A stretch of 64,000 nucleotides of DNA from Amaurobius ferox (Eukaryota; Arthropoda; Arachnida; Araneae; Amaurobiidae). This document shows, piece after piece, positions 22,526 through 32,945 of this stretch (position 1 is the stretch's first letter; each line of letters opens with the position of its first letter). The translations under genes were made by a program, and so were the position numbers. The notes under the pieces were generated by a model. The model made no database searches. It had not been told where the DNA came from and saw only the letters and a program-made list of their open reading frames with translations. The stretch spans positions 60,896,736-60,960,735 of the forward strand of contig OX578137.1 of the NCBI GenBank assembly GCA_951213105.1, written 5' to 3'.

Positions 22526-23690
22526 TTAACTCAAGATAGGATGGATGAATATTAATTGCGGGTAAAGAATCATGTGCAGAATGAAAACAAAGAAATACAT
22601 CATCAATGTAGCGAAAAATAAAAATGTTATGTGTGATCAGAGTGGATTGTCTTTCGTAAAAGTAAAAACGAATATTGGTGACCATGGACCTACTAGTGGA
22701 TCCTTGAGGTACTCCAATCGTTTGGAGGTATACAGCACTACCAGGCACAAGATTGTTGTGAAAAAGAACAAAATGTAATAACTTATTAAAGGTAGACGAG
22801 TCATATTTAGTAAGAGTATTTAATTTGAATAGATCGAAGAGTTGTTTAATGACCGAAAATAAATCTTTGATGATGATGTTTTTAAAAAATCTTTAAAATC
22901 TAAAGTTTAGATTGAGTCAATGGTAGTAAAGAATTTCAGTTTTTGAATATGTTGATAGCTGTTTCTGATGGTGCAAAGTGGTTCTTTGGAAATTTCATAA
23001 AATAGACTGTTTAAGACTTTTAGAAGTTTTTTGTTAGCTTTTTATGCATAAGAGTTATGTCCACTGGTAACTAATCTAAATTTTGCTGGGTTCTTGTGAA
23101 ATTTGGGTATGGTTACTAAAGATGGAATGTTTAAATTTTGATGAGTATCAAAAATTTGTTTGTACATGGAAATAAGTTTTCGTTCTAAATCATGTATGGT
23201 TGATTTTTGCAATTTGAAGGTATTTATTTTATTTAAATTGGATAATAATGTTTTATTGTAGAAATATTTGCAGAAAATAGCATAGTTCGATGCAGATTTG
23301 TCAAGGTATGTAAAAACTAAGAATTGTTGGATATATGTAATTGTTTGTTTAAATTTTGATAATTGAAAATTAGACTTTGGAATATGTGTATGTGATAGCT
23401 TAAGTTGAACACGGGATACAATTTTAGATTTCCAGACAAAAGGCTTCCATTTGTATGGAGTGCGTAATGGACATTTTATAGATGAATTTATCAAGATCAA
23501 GAGAGTTAAGGATTGATTTCAGATGGTTTTTAGAAGGTAGACTATATTTAGTTCCATATGACATAATGAGTTTTAAGGAAGGGTATGTGTATATATACGT
23601 ATAAATGTATATATACGTATATATATATAATATTGATATAGATGATTTGCATAGAATTATTATTTTATGAATTTTTGAAAAATATAATAT
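22526..23690 (-). pseudogene. Penelope-like element reverse transcriptase (N and central part)
   Basis: Minus strand, N to C: 'L-I-M-S-Y-G-T-K-Y-S-L-P' near 23570, an open frame 23500-23042 ending 'I-P-K-F-H-K-N-P-A-K-F-R-L-V-T-S-G' (PLE RT motif region 2/3), then frameshifted sequence, then 'G-V-P-Q-G-S' and the catalytic Y-I-D-D box at 22599-22610 (intact), and 'S-Y-L-E-L' up to the Helitron junction. At least two frameshifts and several stops break it. RT family: PLE by these motifs. The lack of a C-terminal GIY-YIG would fit the Naiad-type or endonuclease-minus branches, which is inference. Frame 23424-23738 extends upstream into a TA-rich run and is partly chance. Confidence 0.75.
23591..23645. 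repeat. TA-rich run between divergent PLE copies
   Basis: (TATATACG)-type repeats, TGTATATATACGTATAAATG and a following repetition. This lies at the 5' side of both the minus-strand and plus-strand PLE segments. Confidence 0.75.
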
Positions 23691-24278
23691 CAACCTAAAA
23701 TATTGAAATTTTCTTTTTAAAAAATTACTAAATTTCACTCTTTATGAGAATTATATTCAACATGGTGGTACTTTTTTTAAACAACAGTTTGGTATTTCAC
23801 AAAGGGGGGGTGCCTCATCATTGTTAGCTAATCTGTACTTATTCTTCTATGAAAAGAACATTTATCCAAACTTGTATAATATGCACATGTTTAGATATAT
23901 AGATGGCATATTATGTGTATCCCTTAATAATATCCCTCTATAGTATTTAACTTTTATCCTAATAACTTACAATTAAATGCAAGTAATAATGACTGTAATG
24001 TTGCAAACATTTTGTATTTAAATTTAAATTTATAAAAGTGCAATATGGTTATAAACTTGTATGATAAAAGACAGGATTTTAAATTTAACCCATCAAAAAT
24101 TCAACGTTTTGACTCTTTTCTGCATATATCTACTTTTAGGAATATTATAATAAACCAGGTTCTTAGAATCAATAAAATTTGTGATGAAAATTATAAATTA
24201 GCACATTTTATGAAATTATTGAATACAGGGACTAATAAGGCAAATTATCAACTCAGTGTATCAACTTTTACTAAATAA
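23690..24278 (+). pseudogene. Penelope-like RT fragment (+), catalytic D changed
   Basis: Plus strand: 'F-F-K-Q-Q-F-G-I-S-Q' (23770-23800), 'S-S-L-L-A-N-L-Y-L-F-F-Y-E' (23815-23855), then F-R-Y-I-D-G at 23890-23907, where the second aspartate of the YIDD box is glycine (GGC). A frame change follows, then 24045-24278 encodes 'Y-D-K-R-Q-D-F-K-F-N' and 'N-I-I-I-N-Q-V-L-R-I'. It starts mid-RT, so the 5' half is absent. It lies head-to-head with the minus-strand copy, with only a TA run between them. Confidence 0.75.
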
Positions 24279-24311
24279 TATCCAAGAAAACTTTCCGTAT
24301 AGTGGCTAACA

Positions 24312-24323
24312 AATATATATATA

Positions 24324-24363
<40 letters not shown>
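24312..24363. repeat. (AT)n microsatellite
   Basis: Long AT run 34 bases after the PLE stop codon. Confidence 0.95.
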
Positions 24364-24368
<5 letters not shown>

Positions 24369-24499
24369 TTTATTATTTATTAATTATATAAATAAATAAA
24401 AATGAAAAATAATAAAATAAGCTAATAAAAAAAATTAAAAAATTGGAAAATAAGATACATTAATATTAATGTTTTCAATTTTATTTTCGCTAAAAAATT

Positions 24500-25089
24500 G
24501 TAACTTTAGCCAATTTGAAACTACGATTTGAGACCTCTTATATTGTGTATAGTGGCATCCTCGTTTATCCACTTCTTCAAGGAATCTCTTGTTTAGTAAG
24601 AATTTTCATCTTTGTTTCATGTTCATATTCCCTTTTGCTTATACGGGTAATAGTCCTGTCTCCTGCTCTGACTCACTGGACGGGTCTGGGAGTGTCGCTG
24701 TGGACGTTCGTACTGCCTCCCTGGTTGTGTTTCGACTTATTCATTCCGGTGTTTCTAGATAATTTAAGTTGTTGAGCTTGATCGCGTATATACGTGGTGA
24801 AAGAAGAAGGGTTCATGCCACAAGGTAATACACATTTTCTTATATTCATTTTTTCATCTTTTGATGCCTGTAGTCTGAGTTTGAGTATTTATAGTAATGT
24901 ACTATTGCTCAATCTGAAACAGGCATTTGTTTGGGTTAATTAGAATTAAATACTCACACCTGAAGATGAATTAAATTTTGATTAGTCATCGAATTTGGGC
25001 CGGTGCTGTTCTTTTCTCTTATCGGCATTATGGCCGTGGTTTTGCTTCTATGGTGATGCTAATATTATTTGAATTGTTTATTATTACAT

Positions 25090-25096
<7 letters not shown>
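24500..25096 (+). repeat. PLE-type 3' tail with hairpin and CCTGAAGATG
   Basis: Contains an imperfect hairpin at about 24867-24927 (TGCCTGT ... ACAGGCA with inner TTGAG...CTCAA), followed by AAATACTCACACCTGAAGATG (24942-24962) and CATCGAATTTGGGCC. The block is collinear with 46640-47100, where the same order (TGTAGTC hairpin, ATACTNNNACCTGAAGA, GTGCTTTTC, GTGGTTTT) recurs. CTGA...CGAA pieces faintly recall hammerhead cores found in PLE, but the core is not intact. The 86-codon frame at 24515 is not supported. Confidence 0.5.

Positions 25097-25140
<44 letters not shown>
25097..25140. repeat. (AT)n microsatellite
   Basis: AT run closing the PLE tail segment. Confidence 0.95.
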
Positions 25141-25144
<4 letters not shown>

Positions 25145-25805
25145 GTATATATAAATAATAAAGGAGGCACTTAACAAAACTATGTTTTTTGTTTTTACTT
25201 CTTATTTCTTATCTAAGATGCAGAAGCCACGTAATTAAAAAAATATGTTATTCAAATAAAATTGGTGTTAAAATTGGTATAAATGAAATTGGTATTAATT
25301 ATTAAAATTGGTTTTGTCTTTTCTTTTATTTCGAAGCGAAGAACAAGTGATAAATTGACATTGTACCGATGGACATAAAATTCTTGTGAAAATAGTGGAT
25401 ATACATCTTTTAACATTGCTGCATTATTTGAAGTAAGTCTTAAATTTACACCATTCTTATTTAATGAGGCTCAAAGTTCACTTTTTAACCAAAAAAGTCG
25501 TATCATGGCGCTTTCAGCGACAAGTACATATCAAGGCTTATTGCATTTGATTCAAAGCCAAAGCGTGTTCCCAATCTTTGCAAAGAATAAACTGGATTTT
25601 CTCGTCAAATATAGAGTTTTAGCTTTCACAGACTATCGATTGTAATGACTTTAGGGTGTGAGAGTGGCAAAACAAAAACACATTCAACAATAGTGAAGTA
25701 CATACTCTAAATCTTTGAAGTATTTGCAAACTTGTGCTCAAACTGTTGTTATAAATAGCTGCGGATAAAAATTTTAGTTATTATTAGTGTAACAGCGTAA
25801 AAAAA
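25141..25805. other. Unassigned AT-rich stretch
   Basis: No repeat partner or coding signal found. Confidence 0.45.
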
Positions 25806-26738
25806 TCTGATGTGGGCAGCACATGACTTTCCATATAAAATGCAATGAATTTACTACTTTTACAGTAAAAAAAAATAGATTATTTTTATAGTAGTTATTT
25901 ATATTCTTTCCAAGATATTGAATTTTCGTCAATGAGTCGTCATTTTTCATGTCGTCATCATCAATGAGTCGTCATTGATTTAGCGTCATTTTTATCCATT
26001 TGGCGAGTTTATTCGTTAGTTTAGCAACATTTAAAAAAGTCGCCAAGTTGGAGACATTTCACCAAATTCGTCACCAAAATCTCACCAAGCGTTATGGACG
26101 AAGAAATAAGTTATTCTTACAGCAGATAAATGACTATTGGCGTTTAAATATAAAAGTATTACTCAAAGTATCTGTTTTCATGAATGGAACGAGCTAGATC
26201 CACGAGAATGATGTCACCAAATTTATCGCAGAGTATTACATATGAAAAGTGAACATGTTTCTCAATAGGAATTTTTTTTATTTTTATATGACTTTTTGAT
26301 AATTTTTTTGAAAAATGTGCAATATCTCGAAAACGGTTCATGATAGAGTTCTAAAATTTATGTCAATCGTTTTCTAATGAAAAATTACTTAAGAAATGTC
26401 TATTTGCCTTAACTTTATTAGCGGTTTTGATTTTTTGACGATTTTTTCAAAATTTCACTCGAATGTTTAGGGGGGTTCTGAACATTCGATTGTGTATAAA
26501 AACGATAAGCTTCCTGTGTTTACGAATTGTGATTTTTGTACCAAATTTCGTTCGAATCGGTCCATTCGTTCGTCAGTTATCGTCTCCACAGACTCACTGA
26601 CACACACACACACATACATCACTTCAAAAATGTTCGATTCGTGATCAGGGATGCTTGAAACGTGCTCTCCCGTCGAAAACTCGAATTCAAATTTTCGACC
26701 CCATACCTTCCTTATACATTATGTATATAAGGAAAGTA
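25806..26738 (+). repeat. TCTGATG-family repeat, subfamily B
   Basis: Starts TCTGATGTGGGCAGCACATG. The interior includes GCCAAGTTGGAGACATTTCA, CTCACCAAGCGTTATGG, AATATCTCGAAAACGGTTCA, TTTGTACCAAATTTCGTTCG, GTCTCCACAGACTCACTGAC, a (CA)n, GTGATCAGGGATGCTTGAAA and CGTGCTCTCCCGTCGAAAAC. The 3' end is the palindrome TTCCTTATACATTATGTATATAAGGAA. Length is 933 bp. Sister copies are at 38779-39723 (minus) and 42280-43233, with a 3' stub at 27333-27452. No protein is encoded. Confidence 0.8.
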
Positions 26739-27332
26739 AAAATGTACGCGAATCAACTGAACGTTATGAGGCTATTCTGTTGCATTAGGGATTGTAATAA
26801 GGAAAGTTTTTACATTCCCTGGATTTTGGGATTAAGCATTTTTAATTTTAAAATCCTGAGGGTTTAGGAATTTTATTTTACTTTTATTAGAAAAATTAAT
26901 CTTTTATACTTATACGTTTTGATTAATTTATCTATAAATATTACATCTATATTTATATCAGAAGTTACGGTGGAAATACTTTTAGATATAAAGAACATTT
27001 TTATAAAATAGAGGAATATTTTTCGTCGATTGTTGTTGTTTGTAATGAATTCTTATCACACATTTATACAAAATGTTGAACAATAATGAACCGTTTAAAG
27101 TGACATACTTTAACTTAAGGAACAAATTTATGAAATAAATTGGCTATTTTACATTGAATGCGCATGCGTATTGCGTCATATATATAATGGAAGTTGTAGT
27201 TGGCTAATATTGAATAAATTGTAAAAAAAATATATATATATATATGTATATCACTTTAAGTAAATTGTATAAATTTTATGCTGTGAGTTTTACTATAAAA
27301 AAAAGAAGCATATTTAATGAAATCAAATTCAT
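26739..27332. other. Unassigned AT-rich stretch
   Basis: A short (AT)n lies at 27229-27246. Otherwise no structure is recognised. Confidence 0.45.
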
Positions 27333-27452
27333 TCGGTCGATTCGAATTTAGAGCTGCTTAAAACGTGCTCTTCCGTCGAAAACTCGAATTAGAATTTTCA
27401 ACCCCGTCACAATACCTTTCCTATATATTATACTATGTATATAAGGAAAGTA
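27333..27452 (+). repeat. 3' stub of TCTGATG subfamily B
   Basis: Holds GCTGCTTAAAACGTGCTCTT, CCGTCGAAAACTCGAATT and the terminal palindrome ending TATGTATATAAGGAAAGTA. Only the last ~120 bp of the family is present. Confidence 0.75.
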
Positions 27453-28000
27453 AAAACAACTCTTAGTATACTTCCACTTAATATGTTAAAAATCAAACCT
27501 GGCTAATTTTGACTTCTAGACATACGCTTTTGATTGCTAATTACATCAAATACAACCAGATTGAAATAATTAATTTTTACTTTATTGTGTGATTCACTAT
27601 ATGTAAATTATTCAGGATATAAAATTATGCGATCCATGGGAAAATTTATCTATGCGAGATCTTCCAAATATTAAATTAGAAAATGGTGCTGGGACTGCTT
27701 CAAGCTATATTTGAAATTTTCGCTATGCCGGGGCCACAAAGTTGAAAATGAAAGAGGATAATTCTCACATGAAAGGTAATACATTCTGAAAATTCAGGCT
27801 TTTGAAAATATAATAATTTGTTCTATATAATGGAATAATATTTGTTCGCGTTAAACTCGAGCAAACTCCTAATTTTGAAACATTTAATATTAAATATTTT
27901 TAGGAAGATTTCACTTCAGAAGCAAAGGTTTGCCAATATTTGGAGAATTATTTCAATCTATTCACAAAATTACAAATTTTTTTGTAAAGTTGTGAATCTA
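27453..28000. other. Unassigned AT-rich stretch
   Basis: Nothing recognised. Confidence 0.4.
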
Positions 28001-29062
28001 ACATTTTTTAAGCGGATTTAAAATTCACAAATTGCTTCGAAAATTTTAGGTAATATTCAAATTGTTCCATAAAATATATAAAAAAAATTCTGCGAAATAT
28101 ATTCAGTAGTTTTTTAAATAAAAATTCAAATAATAATTACACCTCTTATAGGAAACGATCACGTGACCATGATATGAAACGATCACATGACCCACTTCAA
28201 AATGATATATGGCATCCATCTTGTTTCAAAATCGTGATTTTTTAAAGTTTTTTTTAATTCATATTGAGTGTTGTATCCGTCCTGAAACTACTTTATTTTT
28301 GCTTAAATTCTGTGCATCTACATACTGAAACAACGCAATGACAATATATTTGAGTTTAAATGCTCATCTAAATTTGATTATTTCTACAACTAAGCCTATT
28401 TTTCACCTATGTAAAATGTAAACAGCAAAATATATAGAATGAGTTGTATTAGAATTCCTGTATTTTTTTAACACAAAATAATTTAGTCCATGGAGTCTGC
28501 ATGGCTGATATGAATGAAATATTAATTGATTTCATAAAGAGAAGGACGTATTTTTTCGATGAAGTTTCAAGCATAGAGTTTAGTTCTTTGTAGCTCCATG
28601 GTCTCAAACAAAATGTTTAAATAGAATAAATTATTATAGTATTGTGATGAATGAAATGAATGGGAGAAAATTATGAATGAAATCCCGTTTTTATAGAGAG
28701 ATCCTGGCTTGTTATTTTTTCTATGACGTCATTTGAATTAATTTCAGTTGTTTTCGATGAAGTTTTCAAATATAATAAATTTTCGTAGTATTATGATAAT
28801 TCTAAAACTATTACCGAGGAATGTATAACATTTTAGAGATGTTTAAACCAGGCAATTTATATTTCAATGCCGTCATTTGAATGAAGTTCATTTTTTTCGA
28901 TGAAGGTTTAAGTTTTCAAATATAATAAATTAATGCAGTATTGTGATAAGTTTCAAAATATATCCGAGGAATGTATTGCATTTTAGACTTGTTTAAATAA
29001 AATTGCATTGAAGTTGGAAAGTGTTTCATAATCAATGCTTTAAGCATGATTGATCTTTCTTG
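28001..29062 (-). repeat. Family G arm (-) lacking the (GACA)n end
   Basis: Begins abruptly inside the family at TTTTTAAGCGGATTTAAAAT, so the microsatellite end is missing, and runs to AGCATGATTGATCTTTCTTG. It carries the ~190-bp duplication near the outer end. On the minus strand it keeps TGACGTCA, CTCTCTATAAAAAC and ACCATGGAG. It is strikingly similar to the copy at 52680-53729, including shared private changes such as 'GAAACGATCACGTGACCATG', so the two are close relatives. Confidence 0.75.
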
Positions 29063-29099
29063 TTTACATATAAATTTATAAAACTACTAAAGACAATAT

Positions 29100-29745
29100 A
29101 GGTTAATTTTATTTTAATTATATGTTTCTTACAACCTTTTATTTAACTTGATCCGAAGTTTGTTTGTGAGTGTGATTTAAATCTTTGAGGTTTTAACTAA
29201 TCAGGTTCCATTCATTATAGTAACCTGAAAGATTGTGGGATCGTTGCTTTTCAAGGTACACTTTAGTTCTTTGGACTTTTAACCTTACAGGGGTAGCCCG
29301 TTCTTGGATCGACATAGGAATGCACTCGTTTATAGAGAATAATTCGAGAACCGGAGCAGTTAGAACGTACGAATCTGGTATGGCGTTGTTATTTGTGATA
29401 GATTTTAATGTTTTGAATTTTGAACCTTATCGGGTTAGTACATCCTGATCCCGTCATAAGAATGTACTCTTTTTTCGTTAATAACGCGGAAACCAGGATA
29501 GTTATAAAGCCTAAATTTGGTATATCGTTGCACTTTGTTGTATTTTTTAATTCTTTAGAATTTTAAACTATATCAGGCGAACCCGTCCTGGGATCGCCAC
29601 AGAAATGTACTCGCTTCTCTTTCGGAATAACTTAACAACCAGAGCAGTTATGTGGTATGTCTCTATTTTTCATACATGCAAATTACAAATATTTCAATAA
29701 ATGTATTTTTCATATATTTAATTCACATACAAATAAAGAAGGATG
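29100..29745 (+). repeat. Family with ~140-bp internal tandem units (copy 1)
   Basis: Three to four imperfect units, each with GGTATNNCGTTG, a TTTTGAACCTTATCGGG-like stretch, GCCCGTNCTGGGATCGNCAT, AGGAATGTACTCGTTT and AACNNGANAACCAGAGCAGTTA. The same structure recurs at 49280-49985. Short frames are shadows of the units. Both copies lie beside a family G outer end. Confidence 0.7.
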
Positions 29746-30239
29746 CACTTTAAAAACTACTTTAGCTGCATCTACTTGTCAATCTTTCATTATCCTCACT
29801 ATTCTTTCAATAAAAATCTGATACAAAATCTTCAACAAAACCAAAACTTTGAGACTGGCCTTTCCAAATCTTTTAATAATTTACAGCACATACGTCATAT
29901 GTGGACCATTCTTTATGGAGTCCGTTTTATAAGTAAACCTTTCACGTAGTTTTATATATGCTACAAGATTTTTCGAAAAGGTGTTGTAAGATGTATTTCA
30001 ATATGGTTCAAAGACGAAAGTAATATAGTGCCAATAAAAGGTGATGCTTGGAGAATATCTGGGTTTAGAGTGTCGCGAGATTTAAAAAAAATAAGATACG
30101 GAAGTTCAAGACTGAAGTTTTTTTTTTTTTTATCCAAGAAGCATTTTGAAAAGACACAGATTTATATCAACACATTTTGTATAATATTGCAAATCTCAAC
30201 ATAAAATCCTTCTGTTGTATTTAACGTATAAGAAATAAT
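29746..30239. other. Unassigned AT-rich stretch
   Basis: Contains a poly-T run at 30119-30131. No supported gene. Confidence 0.4.
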
Positions 30240-30620
30240 ACATTATTGACTTCATCAGGTGACAAAACAGTGAGTAACTCTGTTACTCTTATAGATTATT
30301 GTGAAAGATCACTTGTTTCGATATTTTAAATAGGAAAATGTTGATGTGTATTGTGTGTAACGATAGTACAACGAACCTAGGAAAAATTTTCGATATTTTC
30401 TTTGTTTTAAGATTATTTTTTAAATTATGTAGAGAGTTTCGACAGATTAATGGAATGCAGTTTATATTGTCCAAGTTGGACCGTAAACGATGAAATTTTC
30501 GACGATGAAGTGGTTTGTGTGTAATATTTTCAATTTTCAGTCTCTCAAGCAGCCGTGATTGCGGTCGGCACAAGCAATAAGTGCATACTGACGTATAAGA
30601 CATACGATGATATACAGATA
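30240..30620 (-). other. Possible PLE-like tail or unknown 104-codon frame
   Basis: On the minus strand an open frame (30603-30289) is followed by GTCACCTGATGAAGTCAATA. 'CCTGATGAAG' is a sequence often seen just after PLE reading frames. The predicted protein has basic 'H-R-R-K-F-H-R-L-R-S-N' and 'K-N-N-L-K-T-K-K-I' stretches but no RT motif. I cannot tell whether it is a real relic. Confidence 0.25.
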
Positions 30621-30829
30621 TCGCAAATCTTGAATTTAATTCTTTTACACATTTTTGCCAGCTTGATTTTATAACACAACTGAAATGATATATTTAATCT
30701 GAAAAAAAAATGAAGGTACTGGGTCTATTGAGTTCAGCAGATACTTTTACTCGTATCACGTCAGCAACCCATTTGAATGATGACAAGATTACTCGTTGGA
30801 AATTTCTGGACGTAACTTGTGAAATTCTT

Positions 30830-31080
30830 ATCCAATTTGAAAAATTCGAAACATTTCCAAAACTCGCCCAAAGTTGCCAGGTTGTCTATATTTCGCCAAA
30901 TTCCTCACCAAAATTAGCGAATTTATAGTCAAGGTCATGCGACCCTGATCTTTAAATTATAACAATGGTTTTCTATTAGGTATTCGTATCAATAGGATGT
31001 CATTTCTGTTACATACTTCCGTTTTAACCCAGTGATTCTTTCATTACATACTCCCTCGAGTTTTATGTTTGATATAAATA
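30830..31080 (+). repeat. Dispersed 'GTCGCCA...AGGTCA' repeat (copy)
   Basis: AAACTCGCCCAAAGTTGCCA, ATAGTCAAGGTCATGCGACC, ATCTTTAAATTATAACAATG, GTTTTCTATTAGGTATTCG and ATAGGATGTCATTTCTG align with 17860-18080. Confidence 0.55.
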
Positions 31081-31343
31081 AGACATATTTATATCTATGC
31101 ATTTTATGTAGCATTGCTTAAGACCAAAAACCACAGCTTAAAAATTAGCTGATGTATTTAATATATAAGAAACAAAACATTCCCGATTGAGGAAATATTC
31201 ATTCGCTTACAAAATATCCATTCATACACATATTTACACAAGCAAGCGTCCAATGAGAATGTTGTGTGTAAACTCCTGGATTTTTTTTACATGCTCAGAG
31301 TGTGGTTTGCTAAGAATTCACTAACTGATGTATTTTTCTCCCT
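31081..31343. other. Unassigned AT-rich stretch
   Basis: No recognised feature. Confidence 0.4.
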
Positions 31344-31412
31344 GGTAGTTTAAACGAGTACAATATAGGAGATTCGGGTTCGATTCCCAAATTCTGTAGA
31401 ATGCTATTTTAT
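31344..31412 (+). repeat. tRNA-like sequence with intact B-box
   Basis: GGGTTCGATTCCC (T-arm/B-box, about 31377-31389) is a perfect Pol III B-box. Upstream CCCTGGTAGTTTAAACGAGT is a degenerate A-box at suitable distance. The acceptor and anticodon stems do not form convincingly. This is more likely a tRNA-derived SINE remnant or tRNA pseudogene than a working tRNA. Confidence 0.4.
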
Positions 31413-31757
31413 TGTGAAAATATTTTCGGCAAGCTTTCCGATCACCTTCCAAAAATCTTAATTTTTAAAAAGGTTAAATACGTGTCTTAACGGTTAGTTT
31501 CATTAAAGGATTTATTTTCTATTATAGTTTTATGCCTCAATGTGATTACAGGCTTGTTCAGAATGTAACCTCCAACTTTTTAATCTTGAGATAATTGCTT
31601 TACTGACAGAAATTTCCTAAACGAACTTTTCAAAAGTGTTCATTCCATAGAGATGTAGCAAAACAATATATTTTGGAAGTAATTCTTGTTCTATTCTACA
31701 CATTTTAACGTTATTGCTGCTGCAAGTTATATGATTCAGCAACAATTGACAGATATA
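31413..31757. other. Unassigned AT-rich stretch
   Basis: Nothing recognised. Confidence 0.4.
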
Positions 31758-32629
31758 CAGGGTGTCCAGAAAGTTCCGGAAAGGCGCAATATCTCGAGAA
31801 ATACACTTCGGATCAAAAAATAAAAAAGCACGTATTCAATATTTTTAGAAAAGCTATCCAATGATACCAATATTGACCCCCCCCCCTACAGCCTCCTGGG
31901 GTAGGGGGTGGGGCAACTTTAAAATCTTCAATAGGAACCACCATTTCTTATTGCAGATTTGGATTTTCCAGAAAAAATTACATACACTTGACCTACGATT
32001 TTGATTCAAGCACCCCGATCATGAGAGGGAAGCGGAGTTACCGAAAAAAGCACCCTGATCATGAGAGGCAAGGGGACTCATGTTAATCAAGCAACCCGAA
32101 GGGAACAGAAAACTACTACGTCCACATCGTTGTTCCTGGGTAGTGCTAAAAGTAGTTTAGAACCGTTTTCTAAACTGAAGTCAACAGTTGACGCTGAAGT
32201 GAACTGTTAGCGGGGGGAGGGAGTCAATTTTAGCATCATTGGATAGTTTTGTTGAAAATATTGAACACGTAATTTTTTATTTTTCTATCCGAAGTGTATT
32301 TCCCGAGACATTCCCATTTTTAAATGTTTGTGCCCCACTTCCGTTTTTCTCGATTGTAGCGCCGTTTGTGGGAGCAAAAATCAAAAATCGTAGGTCAAAT
32401 GTATGTAATTCTTTCCGGAGAATCCAAATCTGCAATAAAAAGATGGGGGGTTCCCATTGAAGATTTCAAAGTTGCCCGACCTCCCTCCCACCAGGGTAGG
32501 GGGGGAAGAGGGTCGATTTTGGTATCATTGAATAGCTTTTCTTAAAATATTGAATACGTGTTTTTTTATCTTTTGATTCGAAGTGTATTTCTCGAGATAT
32601 TGCGCCGTTCCGGAACTTTCTGGACACTG
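31758..32629. mobile_element. Palindromic TA-flanked MITE (872 bp)
   Basis: Ends CAGGGTGTCCAGAAAGTTCC and GGAACTTTCTGGACACTG are inverted and flanked by TA on both sides, as for Tc1/mariner-type elements. The inverted repeat continues over about 250 bp on each side (AATATCTCGAGAAATACACT; CAAATCTGCAATAA; the C-run near 31880 against the G-run near 32500). Two further inverted pieces lie near the centre (32230-32330). No transposase frame. Confidence 0.85.
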
Positions 32630-32799
32630 TATATTTAGACTATGAAAACGAAACATTGAGTATCATATTACCCTTCCGAGTTAAAGAATATATTTCAGCA
32701 TCATATCAAAACATCCCTCAACGGAGCTTAATGACCTTACCCCGTGATAAGTTGTCGAAGCGATAAAACCATTTATCAGCTTTTTGTTCATGAGTTTCT

Positions 32800-32945
32800 T
32801 CTTTGCGAAAAACCTGATTCAGAAGGCTCGCGAAAAGTTTAAATCCATGCAAAAGATCATTTGTCAAAGTATTTTTAACGAAGGCAACAGGCACAACCCG
32901 AATTAAAGATCAATTGATGGATGATATGGGTTAATCACATTTTGA
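32800..32945 (+). repeat. Dispersed 'AAAGATCATTTGTCAA' repeat, copy 1
   Basis: Shares AAAAGATCATTTGTCAA and GAATTAAAGATCAATTGATGGATG with 37300-37520 and, more weakly, 34850-35050. Confidence 0.5.

Noticed and set aside
24942..24990. Possible hammerhead ribozyme at CCTGAAGATGA ... CATCGAAT
   Set aside because: The CTGATGA and GAAA core pieces are not both intact and the three stems cannot be completed; kept only as a resemblance within the PLE tail finding.
30240..30275. CCTGATGAAG on the minus strand as a hammerhead core
   Set aside because: No GAAA element at the right distance and no stem II.
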